Position numbers and translations under genes: made by a program. A stretch of DNA of 38,503 nucleotides from Magnetococcales bacterium. GTDB lineage: Bacteria; Pseudomonadota; Magnetococcia; Magnetococcales; Magnetaquicoccaceae. Under the pieces are notes generated by a model. The model worked only from the letters and a program-made list of their open reading frames with translations, was not told the DNA's origin and ran no database searches. The DNA lies in NCBI GenBank assembly GCA_002753095.1, contig PDZU01000023.1, positions 1-38,503 of the forward strand. Direction: 5' to 3'. This document shows positions 30,651 through 38,503 of the stretch, piece after piece; the first letter of the stretch is position 1; each line of letters starts with the position of its first letter.

Positions 30651-31913
30651 TCATAAATAATTCTGCAACGTCAACATCAATCGTGCGCCAATCTCCTCCT
30701 TGTCCAGTAGTGGCCATGCCTCATGATGACCGGTTCGATGCAATACGGTCACCTGGTTGGTTGCACTGCCAAAGCCACACCCAGGGGATAAAACATTGTT
30801 AAGCAATAACAAATCGCAACCCTTGCGGCGTTGTTTCTCTTGTGCCAGTGCCAACAGGCGCGCCTCCGCCTCAGATCCATCCCCTGTCTCTGCGGCAAAG
30901 CCAACCAACAGCGGTCGCAAACACTCTTTGGCCGCCAGAGCACGGCAGCGCTCCCCCAAAGCAGCCAAAATGTCCGGATTTTGCGTCAACGCAAGCGACA
31001 GATCTTCCTTGGTCTCTTTCTTGATTTTGTGCGCATGACAGTGGACTGGACGATAATCAGCCACCGCCGCCGTCAAAATGGCCGCACTTAAAATGTGTCC
31101 GCCGTTGCACCATTGATCCCACTGCGCCATGGTCGCCTCATACATCTGTTGCGCACTCTGTACCGCAATGGCTTCTGCTCCCCAAGGCGGTTCCATCTGC
31201 ACCGGACCGTGAATCAAGGTGACCTCTGCCCCCGCGCGCAAGGCAGCCAGCGCAATCGCCCACCCCATGCGACCACTGGAGTGGTTGCTCACATAACGGA
31301 CCGGATCCAACGCCTCTCGCGTCGGGCCTGCCGTCAGCAATAAACGACGTCCCAATAGAGGTTTGGGCGATAACAGTCGGCGCCCCGCCTCCAAAATTCG
31401 TGCCGCTTCGGCCATGCGGCCCACACCTTGCTCCCCACACGCCAAGGCCCCACTCTCCGGGCCCACCAGAGCCACGCCATCCGCTTGCAGTTGGGAAACG
31501 TTACGTTGCGTTGCCGGATGTTGCCACATGGCGCTGTTCATGGCCGGGGCCAGCAAAATCGGCTTGCGGCGCGCCAACGCCAACGCCGACAGCAGATCAT
31601 CCGCCATGCCATTTGCCAACTTGGCCAAACGGTTGGCCGTGGCCGGGGCGATGATCAGCAGATCCGCCTCCTGCGCCAGTCGGATGTGGTCCATGCCATC
31701 CGCCGCCTGCGGACTGAACAGATCCTGATAGACCGGATGACCGGCCAAGGCTTGCACGGTAAGGGGAGTGACAAACTCTAAAGCGGATGGACTGGCGACA
31801 GGGTGAATCTTGGCGCCCTGCTCCCGCAACAGACGGATCAGTTCCAGCGTCTTGTAGGCGGCAATCCCGCCACCCAGGGCCACGATCACTGTTTTGTCAG
31901 ACCAGAAACCCAC
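30651..31913 (-). CDS. coaBC: Bifunctional phosphopantothenoylcysteine decarboxylase/phosphopantothenate-cysteine ligase
   Basis: 420 residues from GTG 31913 (GGAGGA 8 nt upstream; an earlier GTG at 31928 would add five). The N-terminal CoaC domain (to about 190) has GGGIAAYKTLELIRLL, APATANRLAKLANGMADDLL and PAMNSAMWQHPATQ (flavin/substrate site) plus GRMAE. The C-terminal CoaB domain begins LLLTAGPTREALDPVRYVSN and contains SSGRMGWAIA, TAAVADY and KIKKE. It makes 4'-phosphopantetheine from 4'-phosphopantothenate and cysteine. It therefore consumes cysteine next to a cysteine-synthesis cluster and completes the pathway begun by panBCD. Confidence 0.96.
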   Translation of the reverse strand: MGFWSDKTVIVALGGGIAAYKTLELIRLLREQGAKIHPVASPSALEFVTPLTVQALAGHPVYQDLFSPQAADGMDHIRLAQEADLLIIAPATANRLAKLANGMADDLLSALALARRKPILLAPAMNSAMWQHPATQRNVSQLQADGVALVGPESGALACGEQGVGRMAEAARILEAGRRLLSPKPLLGRRLLLTAGPTREALDPVRYVSNHSSGRMGWAIALAALRAGAEVTLIHGPVQMEPPWGAEAIAVQSAQQMYEATMAQWDQWCNGGHILSAAILTAAVADYRPVHCHAHKIKKETKEDLSLALTQNPDILAALGERCRALAAKECLRPLLVGFAAETGDGSEAEARLLALAQEKQRRKGCDLLLLNNVLSPGCGFGSATNQVTVLHRTGHHEAWPLLDKEEIGARLMLTLQNYL

Positions 31914-31928
31914 GTGCTCTTCCTCCAC

Positions 31929-32079
31929 TGATGGTGCAAGCGGATTTGATTATCGACGAAATTCTGCCGAAGTCAATCAAAATGTAACGCAGTATCCCGC
32001 CGTGTAAAAGATTTACGCATTTTACCCGTTCATTAAGCCGCCGCGTCCAGGCAAAACGGTACCGCGCACCGCTCAATGC
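31929..32079. other. Intergenic region between coaBC and the second GGDEF gene
   Basis: About 150 bp, A/T-rich in its first half and GC-rich after 32030. No gene or clear terminator was recognised; it should contain the coaBC promoter. Confidence 0.4.
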
Positions 32080-33411
32080 TCACTTGCGGGTTGGGGCGAC
32101 AGTCGGGGAGGTTGGGGGTGACTGGTGGCGCGATGGCACACGGCGAATGCGTATGCCCCCTTCGTTCAAAGCCTCCTTGGCAGCCAGGGTCGCCAGTCCC
32201 AGCAGGGTTTCCGTGTTGTCTCCCGCCTCATAACAGGCCACACCATAGCTGGTGCGCACGATCAGACGGGCATCCGACAGCTCAAAACGGGTTCGATCCA
32301 GAGTGCTGCGCCAATGGGCAGCCAACGCCATGGCTGGCGCCTCCTTCATGGCCAGACCAATCAAGACGAATGTTTCATCACTGAAGCGGGCCAGATATTC
32401 GCCCGGCTTCATCAGAGAGACCATACGACCCGCCAGGGCGCCAATCAAACGGTGCACCCTCTCCCGCCCCAAATCCTTCACAATACCGCCATAATCGTCC
32501 ACCCGTACCGCCACCAGGGCAAACCCCTCCTGTGCCGACTGCTGTTTGGCCTGCTCCAGGCGGGCCAACAGGCCAAAACGGTTGGGTAATCCAGTGGCGG
32601 AGTCCAACAGACGTTCGTCACGGGTCTCCATCAGCGCCCAATCGGCCTGCCGAATCAATAGGCGCGACCGTTCCACCACCTCATCCGCTTCGCGCAGGCG
32701 GTAGCGGATGTCCACCGTGCGTTCCCGAAAGCGGTGTACAGCCTGGATCACCTGCTCCTGCAGGTGTGGCCAGTCCAACGCCAAGTGATCATTGACCATG
32801 CCCTGCCACAGATCCAGCAACTCGGCATGCTCAACACCCAGCAACTGCATCGCCTCCAACAGCGGTCCCAAACCCTGCCGCAAGAGCAGACGCACGCTCT
32901 CCTGCTCACGTTGCCACTGGGCGCGCAATTTTTGTTCCCGTTGGATCAAAACCCCCAACTGTTGCCCCATCTCCGGCCAGGAGGCCGGCGCTTCGATGCT
33001 GAAAAGATCCTGTATGGTTTTACCACCCAGTACCACCAGCGCTTCCTGGGCCAAACCTAAGGCAAAGGGCGGATCCGCCTCCGCCACCGGGGCCATTTTG
33101 CTCAAGCTCTCCATCCAGTCCGCAATCTCACGCACTGGTGTGGCAATACTCTCAAACTGAAAATTTTGCGTGGTCTGCAACTGGCGAATCAGGCGACTCA
33201 CACGGGCCTGCCTGTCCTGCATGCCCGCCAGACAGGGCATGACCAGTCGCTCCAGAAGCAGAATCGCCGCCTGACGGGAGGCATCCTGCTCCTGCGCGCA
33301 AATGCCATGCAAAAACAGATCTTTGGCCAAACGCAACGCCTCCCGCGTTTGCGGCGGATCCTGGTCGAGCAGGGTGCGGATGCGTTGCAGGGTGCTGCGT
33401 GTTTCGCCCAT
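32080..33411 (-). CDS. Protein with degenerate GGDEF domain (paralogue 2)
   Basis: 443 residues from ATG 33411 (GGGGAG upstream). A helical N-terminal region (1-260) includes LRLAKDLFLHGICAQEQDAS and a coiled-coil stretch. A GGDEF-type domain follows: DSATGLPNRFGLLARLE, a HRLIGALAGRMVSLM helix and LARFSDETFVLIG, where the GGDEF loop is replaced by FSDETF, so diguanylate cyclase activity is not expected. The domain may bind GTP or serve as a partner domain. It is clearly paralogous to the gene just upstream; the stop codon of that gene overlaps the possible TTG start here. Last gene of the envC-ctpA-yibQ operon. Confidence 0.75.
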   Translation of the reverse strand: MGETRSTLQRIRTLLDQDPPQTREALRLAKDLFLHGICAQEQDASRQAAILLLERLVMPCLAGMQDRQARVSRLIRQLQTTQNFQFESIATPVREIADWMESLSKMAPVAEADPPFALGLAQEALVVLGGKTIQDLFSIEAPASWPEMGQQLGVLIQREQKLRAQWQREQESVRLLLRQGLGPLLEAMQLLGVEHAELLDLWQGMVNDHLALDWPHLQEQVIQAVHRFRERTVDIRYRLREADEVVERSRLLIRQADWALMETRDERLLDSATGLPNRFGLLARLEQAKQQSAQEGFALVAVRVDDYGGIVKDLGRERVHRLIGALAGRMVSLMKPGEYLARFSDETFVLIGLAMKEAPAMALAAHWRSTLDRTRFELSDARLIVRTSYGVACYEAGDNTETLLGLATLAAKEALNEGGIRIRRVPSRHQSPPTSPTVAPTRK

Positions 33412-33422
33412 GGTCTCCCCCC

Positions 33423-34817
33423 TTAACAAACACGAACCCGGCGCGGCGCAGTCTGATCCTGCTCACGCCAACTGTGGGCCGCCGCCGCCAAACGGTCGGT
33501 GGTTTCCAACATCTGCGCCACATCCATGCCAGACTGAAAGGCCGCACAGCCCGAATTGACATGCAACAACACCTCCCGGCCATCCAATTCAAAGCAGATT
33601 TCCTCCAACATCTGACCGATGGCCACCCCCATTTGTTCGCCAGATTTTACATCGCACTTCGGTAATAATACCACCATCCGTTCCATGCTCAAGCGCGCCA
33701 AAAATGATTGGTCGGGCAGGTGCGGGCGCATTTCATGGATGATGGCCATCAACAAACGCTGTTCGGCATTGCCCACCATCTGGGTTTGGCTCTGCTTGAT
33801 CTGTTCCACCAACGGTTGCAATTCGTAGAAATGGAACAATAACAAAGAGAACCCCTCTGCCAAATGGATGGCCCGATCCAGATGGCGGTGCAGATGGGCC
33901 ATGAAGGCAAAACGGTCTGGAATGCCGGTCACCGGATCAAGAAACTGTTCCCGGCGGGCCTGGGCCAAGGTGGCCTCCAACTGATCGATGCGCTGCTTGA
34001 ACTGTTCGGCCCGTTGCCGGGCAGCATCCTGCTCTTCGCGCAGATCCTGGGCCTCCTTGAAAATCTCTGCCACCTGGGCATGCAGCAGAGTTTGGGCCCG
34101 GGAAAGATCCAGGCGCCCATCCCGCAAACGTACCGTCTCCAGCAGGCGGGTGCGCTCCTTGTGGCGGTGGCCCATCTGCCCCAGCAACTCTTCCAGTTCG
34201 CTGCTTAAGCGCCACAGTGCCTCATGGGCCTGACGACGGTGCCGCTGCCAGGGCGCTGTGGCCGCCTTGTGACCCGCCTGGCGCAGCCGTTGCAATAACT
34301 CCTGCATGGCTGGCCAATCGGCAGAACCCTGCTCCAGCCAGGGTTGCAAGCGCTGCTGTAGTGTCTCTTCCGATTCGCCGATCAACTGCAACAGAGCGGC
34401 CAGACGATAAAAAATCGCCTTGGGTAGCGGATCGGCCACCGGATTTGCCGGCACAGCCATGGGCATGCCAACACTGAGGATGCGTATGGCCTCCTCCAAC
34501 AGGGCCCGTTGGGCTGTGTCTCTCTCTGCATCGCCATCCGTGTGCGCCGCCTGGGCCGCACGTTCCTGAAAATGGTCCCGCAACCCTTCCGCCGTCTGCA
34601 AACGCTGCGGATCATGCTGCAGGGCTGGAAAAAGAACCTGCTCTACCAAATGGGCAGTGGCCAGGGCAGCCGTCTGTTGTTCACGGGCGCACAATGGACG
34701 CTGCAACATCTGGGTGCAATGGGCTGCCGCCTGCTGCGCCGCCGGCGGTCTGCCATTAAGCAGATCCAGAAGTTGTTCCAAGTCTTCGCTGGTGGAATAG
34801 CCTGCCTTGCGATCCAT
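33423..34817 (-). CDS. Protein with degenerate GGDEF domain (paralogue 1)
   Basis: 464 residues from ATG 34817 (GGAG upstream, one base after the yibQ-like stop). N-terminal helices carry PLCAREQQTAALATAHLVEQ, parallel to the same region of paralogue 2 (GICAQEQDASRQAAILLLER). A long coiled coil (about 240-310; REEQDAARQRAEQFKQRIDQ) leads into a GGDEF-like domain: DPVTGIPDRFAFMAHLHRHL and LARLSMERMVVLLP, with the GGDEF loop lost entirely. No catalytic activity expected. It could be a c-di-GMP-independent signalling or scaffold protein in the cell-envelope operon. Confidence 0.75.
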   Translation of the reverse strand: MDRKAGYSTSEDLEQLLDLLNGRPPAAQQAAAHCTQMLQRPLCAREQQTAALATAHLVEQVLFPALQHDPQRLQTAEGLRDHFQERAAQAAHTDGDAERDTAQRALLEEAIRILSVGMPMAVPANPVADPLPKAIFYRLAALLQLIGESEETLQQRLQPWLEQGSADWPAMQELLQRLRQAGHKAATAPWQRHRRQAHEALWRLSSELEELLGQMGHRHKERTRLLETVRLRDGRLDLSRAQTLLHAQVAEIFKEAQDLREEQDAARQRAEQFKQRIDQLEATLAQARREQFLDPVTGIPDRFAFMAHLHRHLDRAIHLAEGFSLLLFHFYELQPLVEQIKQSQTQMVGNAEQRLLMAIIHEMRPHLPDQSFLARLSMERMVVLLPKCDVKSGEQMGVAIGQMLEEICFELDGREVLLHVNSGCAAFQSGMDVAQMLETTDRLAAAAHSWREQDQTAPRRVRVC

Positions 34818-34818
34818 C

Positions 34819-36177
34819 TCAATCTCCGGTAAGGGCTGTGGTGGCTGGCGCGCTTGCGGCGGGTGTGGTTGGGGCGGCTGGTTCGCTGCCATCCGTTGCT
34901 GGGGATGAGAGATGTGCTGCCGTGGCGCTGCCGTTCGCCTCCCGTGCCGGAAAACGGGTCCGGGCCTGCACCGGCCGCAGAAAGCGCGAAACCCGTTGCA
35001 CCCGAATGCCCTTGCCTGGCAAGGTGGGCAACCACTGCTGCAGGGCAGCCACCGTGGCCCGATAGGGATGACCAATGCCGATGGCCTCGCCATGGCTCAG
35101 TGCCAATCGCTCCAGACGATGCAACTGGCGTAAAATGGCCCCCTCTTCGGCGACATTATCCAGGAATATATCCCGCGTGGCGGTCGGTACCTGATGGGCC
35201 GTGGCCCGTTCGGCGGCTACCGAATTGTCCGAGGTGCGGCTGTCGATAAAAAAAAGCTGTTTGTCCAATAGAACATGCATGGTGGCATCCATGGCCGTGG
35301 CCCGCTCGGTCAGACGCGATCCCATGTGGTTATTGATGCCCACCACCTCCGGCATATTGGCCAGATTGTCACGCAGCACGCTTTGCAGACGCTCGCTCTC
35401 CATGCTTGCCAACATGGCGCCCGGTCCGGGGGAGGTGTGCGGATAACGTATCGGTTCCATCGGTTGGTGCAGCAACATCTCCTTGCCCAATTTTTTTCCC
35501 AAACGGGCGATCTCACGGCTGAAAGGTACCTTGGGCAAGATGGCCATCGTGACATCGGCGGGCAATTCGGCAATGGCCTTGGAGTGGGGCCAGTCATACC
35601 CCAGATCGTCGATGATCACCGCCAATGTGCCCAGCGTTCGCTCGGACGTGCCGCCGGAAGGGGAGTGCGTGCGTGCGGGTTTGGGGCGCTCCTTCTTGGC
35701 GTCCGGCAACGGTTCTTCGTACAGAATCGGTGCGTTGGTCTCGCTGGGCGGGGGCGCAGGCGCTGGGGCAGAAATCGTGCCGGGATGGGGCCTCTCCCCA
35801 TTGCCAGGGGCGACAAAGGTGAGATCCGGGCCGCTGGGCCGCACGGTGGCCGGATCCAACGCCGGTACGAGCAACGGAGGGACTGGCTTGGCACCGCGCA
35901 TGTTCTCGGCCAAAATCAGGCGCAACGGCTCCGGGCTCAACTCCGTCAATGTCGTCGGTGGTTGAGAGGGTGGCACAGGCGGCTCCAAGCCGGATGGCGT
36001 TGCGGAAAGTTTGCTGGAAAAAGGCGCCACTGTCTGCGCTGTCCGCTCCTCCTCCGGTCGCACCCCGCTGTGGCTGCCAAACCAGCGCACCCCCCCCCAA
36101 CTGGCCAGTGCCAGCAGCAGCACCAGCACCAGCCAGCGGAAAAGTTTTGCCACCTTACCGGGTGTTGGTCCGTTCAA
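34819..36177 (-). CDS. Divergent polysaccharide deacetylase (YibQ/DUF610 family)
   Basis: 452 residues. An N-terminal membrane anchor (FRWLVLVLLLALASWGGVRW) is followed by a Pro/Ala-rich periplasmic linker (about 45-185). The family domain starts at TLAVIIDDLGYDWPHSKAIA and contains ILPKVPFSREIA, MLLHQPMEPIRYPHTSPGPG, INNHMGSRLTE and FFIDSRTSDNSVA. YibQ proteins are NodB-like polysaccharide deacetylases usually encoded beside envC and ctp, as here. TTG 36177 with AGGA 7 nt upstream gives a 23-bp overlap with ctpA; an internal GTG (about 36153) is an alternative. An Ala/Pro/Thr-rich C-terminal tail (about 410-452) has no known role. Confidence 0.85.
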   Translation of the reverse strand: MNGPTPGKVAKLFRWLVLVLLLALASWGGVRWFGSHSGVRPEEERTAQTVAPFSSKLSATPSGLEPPVPPSQPPTTLTELSPEPLRLILAENMRGAKPVPPLLVPALDPATVRPSGPDLTFVAPGNGERPHPGTISAPAPAPPPSETNAPILYEEPLPDAKKERPKPARTHSPSGGTSERTLGTLAVIIDDLGYDWPHSKAIAELPADVTMAILPKVPFSREIARLGKKLGKEMLLHQPMEPIRYPHTSPGPGAMLASMESERLQSVLRDNLANMPEVVGINNHMGSRLTERATAMDATMHVLLDKQLFFIDSRTSDNSVAAERATAHQVPTATRDIFLDNVAEEGAILRQLHRLERLALSHGEAIGIGHPYRATVAALQQWLPTLPGKGIRVQRVSRFLRPVQARTRFPAREANGSATAAHLSSPATDGSEPAAPTTPAASAPATTALTGD

Positions 36178-37669
36178 ACCGGTTTCCTGACATCAAACCC
36201 GCAACCTGGGGGCCTTTTTTGTCCAACAAATTCTGCATCACCTGCATGCCACGCAACAGATCCAAGGCCCGTTGCAACTGATAATCCTCCTTGCTGTGGC
36301 CGGTGATACGGTCGGAATCTTCCAGATTTTTCTCTTTGACACGGGGCCGTCCCTCGTTGCCATCCTTGAGGCGTTCCAGCAACTTGTCGTTGTCCTTGTC
36401 GGCACCATTGTCAGGGCTGACGGCCTCCTCGGTCTCTTTGCCCTTCTCTTTCGAGCGCGCCTTGCTGTCTTCGTTGCCCGCGTCGGCATTCTTCAAATGG
36501 CCCTTCAGATCGGCTTCTGTGGCCCGTCGTTCGCTGCCTTCACGCTTGTTGCCGCTCAGATCCAGATCTTCCACCACAATATCCGGGGCAATGCCCTTGG
36601 CCTGAATGGAACGACCGCTGGGGGTGTAATATTGTGCGGTGGTCAACCGTAAGCCGGAGCCATCCGACAAGGGGATGATGGTCTGCACCGAACCCTTGCC
36701 GAAAGAGTTGGTTCCCATAATGACAGCCCGTTTATGATCCTGCAGAGCGCCTGCCACAATTTCCGAGGCCGAAGCTGAACCAGAGTTGATAAGCACGACA
36801 ATGGGGGCACTGTTGATCAGATCACCGGGGCGGGCCTCGAAGGTCATATCCTTGCCGGCAATGCGTCCCTTGGTATAGACGACCAACCCTTTGTCCAAAA
36901 AGGCATCGGCAACCTCCACCGCCTGATCCAGCAGACCACCGGGATCGTTGCGCAGATCAAGCACCAGACCTTTCATCCCCTCCTTGCCGGCACTCTTGCG
37001 CAGCTCATCCAGACCCTGTTCCAGCAGAGGCATGGTCTGTTCATTGAACTGCACAATGCGTGTATAACCGATGTTTCCGCTCTCCATACGCCACTTGACG
37101 CTACGCACCTTGATGATGTCGCGCACAATCTTGAAGGTGAGCAGTTTGCTGGCCCCCTTGCGCAGGATGGTCAACTGCACAGCGGTGCCCGGCTTGCCGC
37201 GCATCCGTTTCACGGCTTCCGGCAGGCTCATCTCTTCGGAACTCTCTTCGTCGATTTTGACGATCAGGTCACCGGCCTTGATGCCAGCCTGAAAGGCGGG
37301 GGTGTCCTCGATGGGGGAGACCACCAAAACGCCACGTTCGGATTGGGAAATTTCAATGCCGAGTCCGCCAAACTCCCCTTTGGTATCCACCCGCATCTCC
37401 TTGAAGCTTTCTGGCGTGAGGAACGAAGAGTGGGGATCGAGAGACTTCAGCATGCCCTGGATGGCACCGTAGAGGACCGATTTTTCGTCGATCTCTTCCA
37501 CGTAGTTCTGTTTGACCAGGGAGAAGACTTCGGAGAAGACGCGCAATTTTTCGTAGGTGACCTGACTGACGGCCAGGACATTATCGGCGGCCAGATGCAG
37601 ACCAGCCAAGACGGCCAGGAGGATCAAACCAACGAGGAACGGGCGTTTTGCCCGAAGGGAAGTTTTCAT
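36155..37669 (-). CDS. ctpA: S41-family carboxy-terminal processing protease
   Basis: 504 residues with an N-terminal signal/anchor (RPFLVGLILLAVLAGLHLAA). A helical segment (VFSLVKQNYVEEID, LDPHSSFLTPE), a PDZ domain (about 95-175) and the tail-specific protease domain follow. Ser in LINSGSASASEIVAGAL and Lys in GTNSFGKGSVQT form the Ser/Lys dyad; TAQYYTPSGRSIQAKGIAPD is the classic CtpA end. A charged Glu/Lys/Asp-rich insert (about 370-450) precedes the C-terminal helix (YQLQRALDLLRGM). AGGAG lies before ATG 37669. Such proteases trim envelope proteins including peptidoglycan hydrolases; the EnvC-like gene lies immediately upstream. Confidence 0.94.
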   Translation of the reverse strand: MKTSLRAKRPFLVGLILLAVLAGLHLAADNVLAVSQVTYEKLRVFSEVFSLVKQNYVEEIDEKSVLYGAIQGMLKSLDPHSSFLTPESFKEMRVDTKGEFGGLGIEISQSERGVLVVSPIEDTPAFQAGIKAGDLIVKIDEESSEEMSLPEAVKRMRGKPGTAVQLTILRKGASKLLTFKIVRDIIKVRSVKWRMESGNIGYTRIVQFNEQTMPLLEQGLDELRKSAGKEGMKGLVLDLRNDPGGLLDQAVEVADAFLDKGLVVYTKGRIAGKDMTFEARPGDLINSAPIVVLINSGSASASEIVAGALQDHKRAVIMGTNSFGKGSVQTIIPLSDGSGLRLTTAQYYTPSGRSIQAKGIAPDIVVEDLDLSGNKREGSERRATEADLKGHLKNADAGNEDSKARSKEKGKETEEAVSPDNGADKDNDKLLERLKDGNEGRPRVKEKNLEDSDRITGHSKEDYQLQRALDLLRGMQVMQNLLDKKGPQVAGLMSGNRFERTNTR

Positions 37670-37735
37670 ACACGGGCTCCTCTAAGCGACGTATGGCACC
37701 GATACGCACGATGAACCGGGGGGTTCACCACCACA

Positions 37736-38503
37736 TTATTGCATCAGGCTGGCCAATTTATCGCTGTGTGCCCTATCGCGTGCCAACCAACGCCGGGGAT
37801 TTTCCGGACGGTTACCTCTACGAATCTCAAAATAAAGACCGGGTACGCCATCAACGCTACCGGTCCTGCCACTTTTGGCAATCACCTGCCCAGGTTCGAC
37901 CGCATCGCCCTTGGCCACCAGCAGATCCCGGTTATGGCCGTAGAGCGAGTAGACGCGACCGCCATGGTTGACGATGGTCAACAGGCCATAGCCGCGAAAC
38001 CAACCCGCATAGACCACCTGTCCGCGTGAACTGGCGCGCACCTCGGCGTTTTCGGGCACCCGGAAAAACAGACCCGAAGAGCGGTTGACGGCAGAGCCGT
38101 TGACCGGACCGATGAAGGTGCCCATACGCCGTTCGCCTGCGGTGGCATGGGCGCCTCGGCCACTGCGGGAGTGTTTGCTGTACTGGGTGGACCGTTTTTG
38201 ACGATGACGGCCCCACTGTTTGCGATTGCCGCGTTGCCCTTTCAGGGGTTGCAGGCTGGTTCCCTGCTTTGCCTGCAGGGATTTTTTGCCAAGCGTGCGG
38301 GCGTTGCCCACCACCGGGTCGGGCTGACCTCTCTTTTTGCTTTGGAAGCTCTGTTTGCCCCGTGCTGAACGGGATTTTTTCCAATGCGGCTTTGCTGCAG
38401 CCTGCCCCTCTAATCCATACATCAATCGGCTGTGCTCGGCAAGGCGGCGTTGTGTGGAAAAGCCGTGAATTTCATTGGCGGTACTCTCGGCACTACCGCT
38501 GCC
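37736..38503 (-). CDS. EnvC-like LytM/M23 domain protein (partial, runs past window end)
   Basis: The frame is open to the window edge; the visible start (about residue 1 = window base 38503) is internal. A long Lys/Arg/Gln-rich region precedes the LytM domain (MGTFIGPVNGSA, VPENAEVRASSRGQVVYAGW, FRGYGLLTIVNHGGRVYSLYGHNRDLLV, end LYFEIRRGNRPENPRRWL; each shorter than the full stretch). HxH and HxxxD zinc ligands of active M23 peptidases are missing (LYFE instead of HLHFE), as in EnvC. EnvC activates amidases during division. The ctpA and yibQ genes downstream match this assignment. A TGAACC/GGTTCA inverted repeat lies at about 37713-37728 in the gap to ctpA. Confidence 0.85.
   Translation of the reverse strand, partial: GSGSAESTANEIHGFSTQRRLAEHSRLMYGLEGQAAAKPHWKKSRSARGKQSFQSKKRGQPDPVVGNARTLGKKSLQAKQGTSLQPLKGQRGNRKQWGRHRQKRSTQYSKHSRSGRGAHATAGERRMGTFIGPVNGSAVNRSSGLFFRVPENAEVRASSRGQVVYAGWFRGYGLLTIVNHGGRVYSLYGHNRDLLVAKGDAVEPGQVIAKSGRTGSVDGVPGLYFEIRRGNRPENPRRWLARDRAHSDKLASLMQ

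Noticed and set aside
30651-30680. Terminator after coaBC (TTTTTT run)
   Set aside because: Only a 4-bp TGAC/GTCA pair flanks the T-run, and no GC-rich stem precedes it.

Overview
The window looks like chromosomal core sequence of a flagellated, piliated, Gram-negative alphaproteobacterial-type organism. FlhA-FlhF-FlhG-FliA, a Ros/MucR zinc-finger regulator, an EnvC-CtpA-YibQ block, succinylase-pathway lysine genes and an outer-membrane beta-barrel protein all point that way. Dispersed GC-rich, hairpin-rich intergenic repeats are reminiscent of Magnetococcales-like (magnetotactic, deep-branching) genomes. That placement is inference: no magnetosome gene is seen.

Layout: (1) 1-863: 3' part of a tRNA-Arg-like gene with a terminator, a DUF2442 gene and one copy of a structured repeat. 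(2) 864-4044, minus: a type I secretion-like ABC exporter and a sirtuin. (3) 4168-6680, plus: aroE, a two-PDZ protein, map. (4) 6818-14858, plus: flagellar genes flhA, flhF, flhG, fliA, a DUF2802 gene, then a 0.6 kb composite repeat, a FliK-like gene and a stand-alone FlhB C-terminal-domain gene. (5) 14975-21607, minus: a beta-barrel protein, then a tightly packed operon read M14 carboxypeptidase-dapC-dapD-creA-dapE-nif3. (6) 21929-25637, plus: a VanY-like carboxypeptidase, folK, panB, panC, panD, followed by the second composite repeat. (7) 26224-31913, minus: mucR-like gene, pilA with a sigma-54-type promoter, a sulfur cluster read rrf2-E1a-cysK-E1b-tusA, and coaBC. (8) 32080-38503, minus: a cell-envelope operon read envC-like (cut by the window end)-ctpA-yibQ-like-two degenerate GGDEF paralogues.

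Most genes form coherent pathways: shikimate (aroE), DAP/lysine and peptidoglycan trimming (dapC, dapD, dapE, M14, VanY, EnvC, YibQ), pantothenate to CoA (panBCD, coaBC), folate (folK) and flagellar biogenesis.

The most unusual part is the sulfur cluster at 27479-30573. Two E1/MoeB/ThiF-type proteins flank a cysteine synthase. One keeps the ATP-binding residues but lacks the N-terminal arginine-finger segment; the other keeps that segment but has lost the ATP-binding core. This is the same division of labour as in eukaryotic heterodimeric E1 enzymes. A cluster-less Rrf2 regulator ending in Ile lies first and a TusA-like protein last, with no ThiS/MoaD-like carrier in the cluster. The second notable feature is a roughly 0.5 kb composite intergenic repeat present in opposite orientations, whose hairpin arms differ between copies by compensatory changes.
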